Under the pieces are notes generated by a model. It ran no database searches and was not told the origin of the DNA. It saw only the letters and a list, made by a program, of their open reading frames with translations. Positions 22,960 through 30,125 of a stretch of DNA of 30,138 nt are shown here, piece by piece. This stretch comes from CAIPVR01 sp049316905. Lineage in GTDB: Bacteria > Actinomycetota > Acidimicrobiia > Acidimicrobiales > Microtrichaceae. The stretch's first letter is position 1; the number at the start of each line of letters is the position of its first letter. The stretch is from NCBI GenBank assembly GCA_049316905.1, contig JBMOJH010000037.1:1-30138 (forward strand), read 5' to 3'. The position numbers were made by a program, and so were the translations under genes.

Positions 22960-23069
22960 ACGACGGACTCACCTCGCCCCCGCGGACGGTCCCCGACCCC
23001 CACGGGGGTCCGTGGAAGACTGTTTCGTCGCGGCACGGGTACGCGGCCGCGAAGGACGAGGAGGCGATC

Positions 23070-23435
23070 GTGCTCAAGGGCTTCAAGGAGTTCATCAGCA
23101 AGGGCAGCGTGGTGGACCTCGCCGTCGGCGTCGTCATCGGCGGCGTGTTCGGCGCGGTGGTCACCTCGTTCACGAACGACGTCCTCATGGCGATCATCGG
23201 CGCGATCTTCGGCAAGCCGAGCTTCAACGACCTGACGATCACCATCAACGGCGGGGTCATCTACTACGGCCGCTTCCTGACCGCGCTCATGACCTTCGTG
23301 ATCACCGCGCTCGCGGTGTACTTCGTGGTGGTGATCCCGATCAACAAGCTGCGGGAGCGCAAGGACAAGCCTGAGGACGAGCTCTCCAACGAGGAGAAGA
23401 TGGTCCAGCTGCTGGAGCAGATCGCCTCGAAGTGA
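23070..23435 (+). CDS. mscL: Large-conductance mechanosensitive channel MscL
   Basis: This 121-aa protein is a small two-span channel that opens under membrane tension and releases solutes in osmotic downshock. It begins LKGFKEFISKGSVVDLAVGVVIGGVFG, of which KGFKEF is the N-terminal amphipathic helix and the GxxxG-like Gly pattern lines the pore in the first span (about 13-40). The second span is at about 68-90. The C-terminal helix, rich in Glu/Lys and ending MVQLLEQIASK, forms the cytoplasmic bundle. GTG at 23070 has GAGGAGG upstream, and translation from there gives the normal length. Its stop is only 6 bp from the end of the convergent enoyl reductase gene, leaving no space for a terminator. 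Confidence 0.96.
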   Translation: MLKGFKEFISKGSVVDLAVGVVIGGVFGAVVTSFTNDVLMAIIGAIFGKPSFNDLTITINGGVIYYGRFLTALMTFVITALAVYFVVVIPINKLRERKDKPEDELSNEEKMVQLLEQIASK

Positions 23436-23441
23436 ACGGCG

Positions 23442-24245
23442 TCAGCGATCGGGGGCCAGGTCGGCGGCCATCGCGTTGTACCCGCCGTCGACGTGGACGA
23501 CCTCCCCGGTGATGGCCCGCGACAGGTCGGAGAAGAGGAAGGCCACGGTGTCGCCCACCGGGGCCGCGTCGGTCGGGTCCCAGGCGAGCGGGGCGCGGCG
23601 CTCGTAGGCGTCGGTGAGCAGGTCGAAGTCGGGGATACCGCCCGCCGCCCGCGTGTGGAGCGGGCCGGCGGCGACGAGGTTCGACCGGATGCGGCGGGCG
23701 CCGAGGTCGCGCGCCACGTACCGGTTCACCGACTGGAGCGCCGTCTTGCAGACGCCCATCCAGTTGTAGACGGGCCAGGCGCCACCGGCGTCGAAGTCGA
23801 GGCCCACGATGGAGCCGCCCCCCGGCGGCGCCAGCGCGGCGAGCAGCCGGGCCAGTGCGGCGTACGAGTACGTGGAGGTGGCGAACGCCTTCTGCACGGC
23901 GTCGAGGCCGGCGTCGAGGAAGCCGCCCGCCAGCGCGTCGCGCGGGGCGAAGGCCACCGCGTGCAGGGTGCCGTCGAGGCGGCCCCACCGTTCCCGGAGC
24001 TCGGCCTCGATGCGGTCGAAGTCGGCCTCGGCGGTCACGTCGAGCTGCAGCACCTCGGTGTCCTCGGGCAGCTTGCCGGCGGCCTCCTCGGTGCGCTCCC
24101 GGTCACGGTCGAAGGACGTGAGCAGCACCTCGGCGCCCTGCCGCTGGGCGGTCGCGGCCGCGTGGAAGGCGATCGAGTCGGTGGTGACGACCCCGGTGAT
24201 CAGGAGTCGCTTGCCGGCCAGGAGGCCCGATGGTTCGTGGGTCAT
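23442..24245 (-). CDS. fabI: Enoyl-[acyl-carrier-protein] reductase (NADH), InhA-like
   Basis: This 267-aa enzyme performs the last reduction of each fatty-acid elongation cycle. It follows M. tuberculosis InhA closely: LLAGKRLLITGVVTTDSIAFH at the NADH site, LDGTLHAVAFAP (90-101), and the active-site F151, Y160 and K167 in YNWMGVCKTAL. NLVAAGPLHT matches the substrate-loop region. Position A97 corresponds to S94 of InhA, where Ala is a known isoniazid-resistance change. The ATG at 24243-24245 has GGGAGG upstream; the open frame beyond it is not used. No partner ketoreductase gene is next to it. It is convergent with mscL by 6 bp. Confidence 0.94.
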   Translation of the reverse strand: MTHEPSGLLAGKRLLITGVVTTDSIAFHAAATAQRQGAEVLLTSFDRDRERTEEAAGKLPEDTEVLQLDVTAEADFDRIEAELRERWGRLDGTLHAVAFAPRDALAGGFLDAGLDAVQKAFATSTYSYAALARLLAALAPPGGGSIVGLDFDAGGAWPVYNWMGVCKTALQSVNRYVARDLGARRIRSNLVAAGPLHTRAAGGIPDFDLLTDAYERRAPLAWDPTDAAPVGDTVAFLFSDLSRAITGEVVHVDGGYNAMAADLAPDR

Positions 24246-24359
24246 GGAAGCCTCCCTGGGCCACACACCGGATGAACGATTCGGGCAATGTACTGCGCCA
24301 GTTGTGTCCGGTCGACCCTGCCGGGTGCCGGGTCGGCACCTGGTCGCGGTCCGCGGGAG

Positions 24360-24890
24360 TCAGCCGGCCCAGCGACGGAGCTGGTCCTCCTGGAACTCCC
24401 GGGCGGAGTCGCGGAGGTGTTCGATGTCCCACTCACCCTGTTCGTCGGCCCACAGCTCGGTGACGTCGAGGTGCGCCCCGGCGGCCCCCACCCCGGCCTC
24501 GGCGATGGCCGTGGTGGCGACCCGCGCGGCGGTCGGCAGCAGTCCGAGCGTGAACGCGAAACGGAGCGCGGCGGCCGGTGCGTCGGCGACCGGGACCGGC
24601 CCCCAGCACACGGTGCCGGTGTCCAACGCCACGGCCTCTCCCGCCTCGGCGAGCCGGCGCACGGCGTCGGCCCCCGCCCGGCCCAGGTGGCGCAGCGTCA
24701 CCCCGCCGTCGTCCAGCACCACTCCGTCGTTGGTGCCCCGGAGGTTCACCCGCACCGCGAAGTGACGACCCGGCATGGGCACGGTGAGCACCTGGAAGCT
24801 GCCGTCGTGCTCGAGTGTGAGGTCTCCCGCCGCGGCCACCACTGCGTCGAGGTCGATCGGTCCGTCGCCCGCCGGGGCCCGCTTCGCCAT
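24360..24890 (-). CDS. Unrecognised 176-aa soluble protein
   Basis: I cannot assign this protein to a family with confidence. It has no signal peptide or membrane span. Residues 8-75 alternate strands and turns (DLTLEHDGSFQVLTVPMP, then FAVRVNLRGTNDGVVLDDGG), loosely like DUF1828-type domains. The middle is Ala-rich and helical, and the C-terminus is acidic with TELWADEQGEWDIEHLRDSA. The ATG at 24888-24890 is the only plausible start; TACGGT (24898-24903, minus strand) ends 7 nt upstream and no ribosome site is seen, so it is probably leaderless. Codon use matches the neighbours, which supports a real gene. The 114-bp gap to the enoyl reductase contains that gene's ribosome site and no other feature I can see. 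Confidence 0.7.
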   Translation of the reverse strand: MAKRAPAGDGPIDLDAVVAAAGDLTLEHDGSFQVLTVPMPGRHFAVRVNLRGTNDGVVLDDGGVTLRHLGRAGADAVRRLAEAGEAVALDTGTVCWGPVPVADAPAAALRFAFTLGLLPTAARVATTAIAEAGVGAAGAHLDVTELWADEQGEWDIEHLRDSAREFQEDQLRRWAG

Positions 24891-24897
24891 GACGGCG

Positions 24898-24903
24898 ACC
24901 GTA
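24898..24903 (-). promoter_or_regulatory. Candidate -10 box of the 176-aa protein gene
   Basis: TACGGT on the minus strand ends 7 nt before the ATG. This again implies a leaderless transcript. Confidence 0.4.
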
Positions 24904-25013
24904 GCGAGGCCGGGGCCGCCGTGCACATGGGCAGTCCTGCACGTCCGCGACCGGGCCGGGGGCCGTCCGACCCGGGCGGGACGGGCGGGACGGACCTGCG
25001 AGACTCCCGGGTC

Positions 25014-26108
25014 GTGCGCCACGGCCGCCTCCCCCTGACCTACGGCGAGTGCCGGGCCCGCTTCCGGCGCGCAGCGGCCGACGCCGGCCGGGACGTGGTC
25101 GCGCACCCCCTCGCCGCCACCGGTCCGCAGGGTGAGCGGCTGACGATCGACGTGGTCACCCTGGGTGCCGCGGCGCCGGCCCGGGCCCTGGTCGTGCAGT
25201 CCGGCGTCCACGGGGTGGAGGGGTTCATCGGCTCCGCGGTGCAGTGCGACCTGCTCGACGTGCTGCGGCCCGAGGAGCTGCCGCCCGACATGGCAGTGGT
25301 GGTGATCCATGCGGTGAACCCGTGGGGCATGGCGTGGGGGCGCCGTCAGAACGAGTCGAACGTGGACCTCAACCGCAACTGGCGACGTGACGAGGGTGTG
25401 CCGTTCCCCAACGTGGCCTACGAGGAGCTGCACCCCCTGGCCTGCCCCGACACACCGGACCTACCCCCGGTGGACGAGCTCCTCGAGCGGGCGCTGGAAC
25501 TGGTGGGGGAGCGGGGGCTGTCGTGGGTGCGCGACGGCATCACCGCGGGCCAGTACACGCACCCCGACGGCCTGCACTACGGCGGTGAGCGGACCGAGGA
25601 GTCGAACCGGCTCCTCGAGCTCGCGATCCTGCCGGGCCTGGCCGGGGTGGAACGCCTCCTCACCGTCGACCTCCACACCGGCCACGGACCCGCGGGCCGG
25701 CTGACCCTGCTGTCGGACGAGCCGCCCGGTTCGCCGCAGGACCGGTTCCTCCGGCACCTGTGCGCGCCCGGCTGCGTGGTCGAGGCGACCGAGGGCAACC
25801 CCGAGGCCACCACCGGCACGAAGGCCGGACAGATCGCGAACGGCTACGGCCGCCTGCTCGGGGCCGCGAGCGCCGTGGCCACCTCCGCGGAGTTCGGCAC
25901 CGTGCCCGACGAGGAGCAGCTGGTGGCGACCTACCTCGAGAGCTGGGTGCACCGGCACGGTGATCGTCGCCGCCCGGAGCACGCCGAGGTGGCGTGGCGC
26001 TACCGGTGCTGCTTCACCCCCGACGACGAGGACTGGGAGCTGGACGCCCTCGCGGCCGGCTGCGCGCTCCTGCGGCGCGCCGTCGACGCGGTGGCGGGCT
26101 GGGACTGA
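25014..26108 (+). CDS. DUF2817 / M14-like zinc carboxypeptidase-fold protein
   Basis: This 364-aa protein has the zinc site of the M14 fold: H66-x-x-E69 in GVHGVEGF, and H221 in DLHTGHG as third ligand. NVDLNRNW (117-124) holds the substrate-binding Asn-Arg pair, and E293 in SAEFGTV is the probable catalytic glutamate. Members of DUF2817 are metal-dependent hydrolases of unknown substrate, related to succinylglutamate desuccinylase/aspartoacylase and carboxypeptidases. No signal peptide is seen, so it is cytoplasmic. The GTG start at 25014 is chosen because the recognisable sequence LTYGECRARF begins just after it; a Shine-Dalgarno site is absent. Alternative upstream starts in the open frame have no support. 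It is convergent with the TetR gene downstream. Confidence 0.82.
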   Translation: MRHGRLPLTYGECRARFRRAAADAGRDVVAHPLAATGPQGERLTIDVVTLGAAAPARALVVQSGVHGVEGFIGSAVQCDLLDVLRPEELPPDMAVVVIHAVNPWGMAWGRRQNESNVDLNRNWRRDEGVPFPNVAYEELHPLACPDTPDLPPVDELLERALELVGERGLSWVRDGITAGQYTHPDGLHYGGERTEESNRLLELAILPGLAGVERLLTVDLHTGHGPAGRLTLLSDEPPGSPQDRFLRHLCAPGCVVEATEGNPEATTGTKAGQIANGYGRLLGAASAVATSAEFGTVPDEEQLVATYLESWVHRHGDRRRPEHAEVAWRYRCCFTPDDEDWELDALAAGCALLRRAVDAVAGWD

Positions 26109-26123
26109 ACGCCGCGGCCGCAC

Positions 26124-26137
26124 GACCGGGGCCGGTC
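26124..26137. terminator. Short palindrome between convergent genes
   Basis: GACCGG-GG-CCGGTC is a perfect dyad in the 28-bp gap between the DUF2817 gene and the TetR gene and touches the TetR stop codon. It could be a weak bidirectional terminator; there is no T-run. Confidence 0.3.
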
Positions 26138-26748
26138 TACCTGTTCGGACCGGGCCCGCCCGGCGGGTCCAGCGCGGCCTGGAACACGGCGAGCACGTCG
26201 TGCCCGTACAGGCCCACTCCTTCGCGACCGAACTGCAGCGCGGCCATGAGCAGCGTCATGATGATCGTCACCGCTCCGTTGCCCACCGCGGCGGGGTCGA
26301 TGTCGGAGCGGACGAGGCCGGCGGCCTGGTCGGTCCGAAGGCGTTCGGCCACGGCCTTGCGCAGTTCGGTGAGCGCCGGGATCTCGAGCACCCGGTCGGT
26401 GACGTCGGGCTCCAGTCCCGCGAGCACCCGGCGTGCGAGGGGATGGCGTTCGAGCGCCTCGAGCAGGGTCAGCAGCAGCGTCTCGCGCCACCGTGTCTCG
26501 TGCGGTGCCTCGAGGATCCCCTGGAGGCCCTCCTGCATCACCGCGGCAGCGTCCTCGTCGAGCGCGGCCAGGAAGAGGGCCTCCTTGTTCGGGAAGTAGG
26601 TGAACGGCACCGTGCCGCCCACCTTCGCCCGACGGGCCACGTCGGCGACCGACGTGGCGCGGTAGCCCTCGGCGCCGAACCGCTCGATGGCGGCGTCGAG
26701 CACCGCCCGGCGCGTCTGCTCGCCCTTCGTGCTGCCGTCCCTGACCAC
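26137..26748 (-). CDS. TetR-family regulator of the monooxygenase operon
   Basis: This 203-aa repressor has the helix-turn-helix in residues about 12-57: FGAEGYRATSVADVARRAKV, then VPFTYFPNKEALFLAALDED. The C-terminal part is helical and presumably binds a hydrophobic ligand. The start is GTG at 26746-26748. TACCCT (26755-26760, minus strand) ends 6 nt upstream and no ribosome site is seen, so the mRNA is probably leaderless. It is divergent from the three-gene oxygenase operon, and a 15-bp palindrome lies in the 62-bp gap, overlapping both promoters. It is therefore likely to repress both itself and that operon until an inducer binds. The inducer is unknown; a ketone or lipid substrate of the monooxygenase is a fair guess. 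Confidence 0.9.
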   Translation of the reverse strand: MVRDGSTKGEQTRRAVLDAAIERFGAEGYRATSVADVARRAKVGGTVPFTYFPNKEALFLAALDEDAAAVMQEGLQGILEAPHETRWRETLLLTLLEALERHPLARRVLAGLEPDVTDRVLEIPALTELRKAVAERLRTDQAAGLVRSDIDPAAVGNGAVTIIMTLLMAALQFGREGVGLYGHDVLAVFQAALDPPGGPGPNR

Positions 26749-26754
26749 GTGACC

Positions 26755-26760
26755 AGGGTA
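26755..26760 (-). promoter_or_regulatory. -10 box of the TetR gene (leaderless)
   Basis: TACCCT on the minus strand ends exactly 6 nt before the GTG start, and a -35-like TTCGCT lies 17 bp further upstream inside the operator. Confidence 0.45.
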
Positions 26761-26774
26761 ACAGAAATGAGGAC

Positions 26775-26803
26775 TTGAGCGAATCGCTCAGTTTCTCTAG
26801 TCT
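26775..26803 (+). promoter_or_regulatory. Promoter of the oxygenase operon
   Basis: TTGAGC (26775-26780) and TAGTCT (26798-26803) are separated by exactly 17 bp. The GTG start at 26811 follows the -10 box by 7 nt, so the transcript should begin at or within a base or two of the start codon. Confidence 0.6.
26776..26790. promoter_or_regulatory. 15-bp operator palindrome between TetR and the oxygenase operon
   Basis: TGAGCGAATCGCTCA has perfect 7-bp arms around one central base. It overlaps the -35 box TTGAGC (26775-26780) of the plus-strand promoter and the -35 region of the minus-strand one. This is the layout expected for a repressor that shuts both promoters. Confidence 0.75.
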
Positions 26804-26810
26804 GGCCGAC

Positions 26811-27761
26811 GTGACCGCTCCCACGACCGCCACACCCACGACACCCACACCCACGACACCCACACCCACGACACCCACACCCACGACACCCACACCCCGG
26901 GCAACCGGGAACGGCCGGACGGTGCCCACCCGCCGGCTGTCCTTCGAGGAGTCCCTGCGCGACGTGCCCCGCCACTTCGCCGGCGACGGCGACCTGCTGC
27001 TCAGCCACCTCTTCGTGGCGATGTCGTCGGTCTTCCCCGACGGCGAGGACTACTTCGTGCGCTCGGTGCGCCGCTTTCGCGACCGCATCACCGACCCGGA
27101 GCTGCGCACGGCGGTGGCCGGCTTCATCGGCCAGGAGTCCGTCCATGGCCGCGAGCACCGCGCGCTGAACGACCGCTTCGCCGAACTCGGCTACCCCACC
27201 CGGCGCTTCGAGCGGCTCACCCGCAGCGCACTCCGGGTGCGGGAGCGGATCGCGAGCGACCGCATGAACCTGGCGGCCACCGCGGCGCTCGAGCACTTCA
27301 CCGCCGTCCTCGCCGAGCTCCCGATGACCCAGGAGGAGGCCCGCGAGGCGATCGGCCACCCCGCGGTGCGGGACCTCTTCCTGTGGCACGCGCTCGAGGA
27401 GTCGGAGCACAAGGCCGTTGCGTTCGACGTGTACCGCGCGGTCGGCGGGACCGAGCGGATGCGCATCATCACCATGAAGGGCCTGCGGATCGGGGTGATC
27501 GCCTCGATCTGGTTCCTGATGGGTATCTCGCTGCTGGGCGACCGGGCCGCGTGGCGCCCCGGTGCGCTGCGCCGGAGCTGGGCCCGTTTCAAGGAGACCC
27601 CGCTGATGCAGCCCGAGGTCTGGCACGCGCTGTGCGAGTACGACCGGGTGGGCTTCCATCCCGATGACCGGGAGACCGACGCTCTGGTCGGAGAGTGGCG
27701 CGCCGAGCTGTTCGGCCCCGGCGGCCGGCTCACCGGGATCCTGTCCGGGACGGCGGCCTGA
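26811..27761 (+). CDS. PF10118-type ferritin-like di-iron protein ('metal-dependent hydrolase')
   Basis: This 316-aa protein belongs to the family annotated as predicted metal-dependent hydrolase. Its helices carry two ExxH motifs, E109-x-x-H112 in QESVHGREH and E197-x-x-H200 in EESEH, plus E161-H162. This looks like a four-helix di-iron site, so an oxidase, oxygenase or hydrolase activity is possible. Residues 8-29 are a Thr/Pro repeat tail encoded by a 15-bp tandem repeat. The start is taken as GTG 26811 from the promoter spacing; GTG 26922 is an in-frame alternative that would skip the tail. The C-terminal part has a hydrophobic stretch (about 227-243), perhaps a membrane-contact helix. 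It is the first gene of the operon with an EthA-like monooxygenase, whose start lies 1 nt past its stop. Confidence 0.85.
   Translation: MTAPTTATPTTPTPTTPTPTTPTPTTPTPRATGNGRTVPTRRLSFEESLRDVPRHFAGDGDLLLSHLFVAMSSVFPDGEDYFVRSVRRFRDRITDPELRTAVAGFIGQESVHGREHRALNDRFAELGYPTRRFERLTRSALRVRERIASDRMNLAATAALEHFTAVLAELPMTQEEAREAIGHPAVRDLFLWHALEESEHKAVAFDVYRAVGGTERMRIITMKGLRIGVIASIWFLMGISLLGDRAAWRPGALRRSWARFKETPLMQPEVWHALCEYDRVGFHPDDRETDALVGEWRAELFGPGGRLTGILSGTAA
26832..26897. repeat. 15-bp tandem repeat encoding Thr-Pro
   Basis: ACACCCACGACACCC is repeated four times perfectly (26832-26891), with a partial fifth copy to 26897. It encodes T-P-T-T-P units near the protein N-terminus. The copy number could vary between strains without shifting the frame. 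Confidence 0.85.
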
Positions 27762-27762
27762 C

Positions 27763-29283
27763 ATGTCCGACCACGCAGCGGGCGCCGAGCACCTCGACGT
27801 CGTCGTCATCGGCGCCGGACTCTCCGGCATCGACGCGGCCCACCACGTCCGCACCTCCTGCGGGTGGGCCACGTACGCCGTCCTGGAGGCGAGGGGTGCC
27901 CTCGGCGGGACGTGGGACCTGTTCCGCTACCCGGGCATCCGCTCCGACTCCGACATGTTCACGCTCGGGTACCCGTGGCGGCCGTGGTCGGGCGAGGAGT
28001 CGATCGCCGAGGGCGCCGACATCCTCCGCTACCTGGAGGAGACCGCGGCGGAGGAGGGCATCGACCGCCACATCCGGTTCCACCACCGGGTGGTGCGCGC
28101 GGACTGGTCGTCGGCCGAGGGCCACTGGGCCCTGACCGTGGAGCGCGGTGATCCCGCGGGCGGCCCGCCGGAGCGGGTCGAGATGACCTGCACCTGGCTG
28201 CTGAGCTGCACCGGGTACTACCGCTACGACCGCGGTCACCTGCCCGACTTCGACGGCATGGGCGACTACCGGGGCACGCTGGTGCACCCCCAGGAGTGGC
28301 CCGAGGACCTCGACGTGGACGGGCGGCGCGTGGTGGTCATCGGCAGCGGCGCCACGGCGATCACGCTGGTTCCCGCGTTGGCCGACCGGGGGGCGGTGGT
28401 GACCATGCTCCAGCGGTCGCCCACCTACCTGGTGTCGCTGCCGCGCACGAACCCGCTCACCAGCAGGATCCGGCGGCTGCTGCCCAAGCGGTGGGAGGCG
28501 ACGGTGCTCAAGTGGTCGAACGTCGCGACGTCGTCGCTGTTCTACGAGCTGAGCCGGCGCCGACCCGACCTGGTGAAGCGTGTGCTGCGCGCCGGGGTGG
28601 AGCGCGAGCTGCCCGAGGGGTTCGACGTGGCCACGCACTTCAGCCCGCAGTACGACCCCTGGGACCAGCGGCTCTGCGTGGTGACCGACGGCGACCTGTT
28701 CCGGGCGATCCGCGACGGTCGTGTCGAGGTGATCACCGACCACGTGGCGCGCTTCACCGCCGGCGGCATCGAGCTGCGGTCCGGGCGCTCGCTCGACGCC
28801 GACGTGGTGGTCACCGCGACGGGCCTCGACCTGCTGTTCCTCGGTGGGGTGGAGCTCACCGTGGACGGGGAAAAGATCGACCCTGCCGAGCGGCTCGCCT
28901 ACCGCGGGATGATGCTCGAGGGCGTGCCGAACCTGTCGATGCTGGTCGGCTACACGAACGCCTCGTGGACGCTGAAGGCGGACCTCGCGGCCGGCTACAC
29001 GGCCCGCGTGCTCAACGAGCTCCGTGCCGTGGGCGCGGCGGCGGTCACCCCGGTGGTGGACGGCTCCGCCGGGACCTCCCGCCCGCTGCTCGGGCTCACC
29101 TCCGGTTACGTGCAGCGCTCGGCGGACCGTTTCCCCCGCCAGGGCGAACGGGGCCCGTGGCGGATGCTGCAGAGCTACGTGGCCGACCGTCGCCTGTTCG
29201 GGCGTCCGGGCTTCGACGAGGCGCTGGTGTTCTCGGCCCCGGGCCGGCCGGCGGCCGCGGGTTCGGCGGAGCGCTCCCGATGA
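27763..29283 (+). CDS. EthA-like FAD-dependent Baeyer-Villiger monooxygenase
   Basis: This 506-aa flavoprotein inserts oxygen next to a ketone or oxidises sulfur, using FAD and NADPH. The FAD motif is GAGLSG (17-22) and the NADPH motif GSGATA (194-199). The Baeyer-Villiger fingerprint is YRGTLVHPQEWP (169-180), with Tyr in place of the usual first Phe. GGTWDLFRYPGIRSDSDMFTLG and YTNASWTLKADL are shared nearly word for word with M. tuberculosis EthA. ATG 27763 follows the upstream stop by 1 nt, and the stop overlaps the next start by 4 bp (ATGA). It may convert a ketone to an ester in lipid or cyclic-ketone breakdown. The physiological substrate cannot be read from sequence. Confidence 0.92.
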   Translation: MSDHAAGAEHLDVVVIGAGLSGIDAAHHVRTSCGWATYAVLEARGALGGTWDLFRYPGIRSDSDMFTLGYPWRPWSGEESIAEGADILRYLEETAAEEGIDRHIRFHHRVVRADWSSAEGHWALTVERGDPAGGPPERVEMTCTWLLSCTGYYRYDRGHLPDFDGMGDYRGTLVHPQEWPEDLDVDGRRVVVIGSGATAITLVPALADRGAVVTMLQRSPTYLVSLPRTNPLTSRIRRLLPKRWEATVLKWSNVATSSLFYELSRRRPDLVKRVLRAGVERELPEGFDVATHFSPQYDPWDQRLCVVTDGDLFRAIRDGRVEVITDHVARFTAGGIELRSGRSLDADVVVTATGLDLLFLGGVELTVDGEKIDPAERLAYRGMMLEGVPNLSMLVGYTNASWTLKADLAAGYTARVLNELRAVGAAAVTPVVDGSAGTSRPLLGLTSGYVQRSADRFPRQGERGPWRMLQSYVADRRLFGRPGFDEALVFSAPGRPAAAGSAERSR

Positions 29284-30125
29284 GCGTGCGGGGGTACCGG
29301 GGCCGGGTGGTGGCGGTCACCGGCGCGGCGTCCGGCATCGGGCGGGCGCTCGCGCGGGAGCTCGTCGGTCGTGGCGCCCACGTGGCGCTCTCGGACGTGG
29401 ACGCCGAGGGCCTCGCGGCCACCGTGCTCGCCTGCGAGGGTCACGGGGTGAAGGTCACCTCGGCCGTGGTGGACGTGGCCGACCGTGCCGCAGTGGTCGA
29501 GTGGGCCGGTGCGGTCGTGGCCGAGCACGGCCGGGTCAACGTGGTGGTGAACAACGCGGGTGTGGCGATGTCGGCGACCGTGTCGGCCATGCGCGAGGAC
29601 GACCTCCGCTGGCTGATGGACATCGACTACTGGGGTGTGGTGCACGGCACGCAGGCGTTCCTGCCGCATCTCGAGGCCTCCGGCGAGGGGCATGTGGTCA
29701 ACATCTCGAGCGTGTTCGGGCTGCTCGCGATTCCCACACAGTCGGCGTACAACTCGGCCAAGTTCGCCGTGCGCGGCTTCACCGACGCGCTGCGCATGGA
29801 GCTCGAGATCGCCGGGAGCTGCGTGTCGGCCACCACGGTGCACCCCGGGGGCATCCGGACGAACATCGCCCGCAACGCGCGCATGGACCCGTCGATGGCG
29901 CCGATCGCCGGCGCGGCCGACGAAGCCCGCGACGGTTTCGACCGCGTGGCCCGCACGAGCCCCGAGGCCGCGGCGCGACAGATCCTCGACGCCGTGATCC
30001 GCGACCGCCGTCGCGCGCTGATCGGTCCGGACGCCGTGCTGTTCGACCTGGTCTCGCGGCTGCCCGCCGCGGTCCCGCAGAAGGTGATGGTCCTCGGGGC
30101 CCGCCTCCGCCGTTCCCGGCGCTAG
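29280..30125 (+). CDS. Short-chain dehydrogenase/reductase
   Basis: This 281-aa NAD(P)-dependent oxidoreductase has the classical SDR motifs: TGAASGIG (14-21), NNAG (91-94), the catalytic S144, Y157 and K161 in YNSAK, and a PGGIRT segment after the sixth strand. The D39 in SDVD suggests preference for NAD(H). The length, with a basic C-terminal extension of about 30 residues, is like that of the SDRs that follow monooxygenase genes in actinobacteria. ATG 29280 overlaps the monooxygenase stop by 4 bp. A simple scheme is that it oxidises an alcohol to the ketone used by the monooxygenase, but the direction is inferred. The gene ends 13 bp before the window edge. Confidence 0.92.
   Translation: MSVRGYRGRVVAVTGAASGIGRALARELVGRGAHVALSDVDAEGLAATVLACEGHGVKVTSAVVDVADRAAVVEWAGAVVAEHGRVNVVVNNAGVAMSATVSAMREDDLRWLMDIDYWGVVHGTQAFLPHLEASGEGHVVNISSVFGLLAIPTQSAYNSAKFAVRGFTDALRMELEIAGSCVSATTVHPGGIRTNIARNARMDPSMAPIAGAADEARDGFDRVARTSPEAAARQILDAVIRDRRRALIGPDAVLFDLVSRLPAAVPQKVMVLGARLRRSRR

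Noticed and set aside
20730..23069. Long N-terminal extension of MscL
   Set aside because: The sequence before GTG 23070 is out of frame with the MFS and SulP genes and is low-complexity. MscL has its normal length from 23070, with a good ribosome site.
26832..26897. CRISPR-like array
   Set aside because: The 15-bp units are directly adjacent with no spacers and are translated as Thr-Pro repeats.
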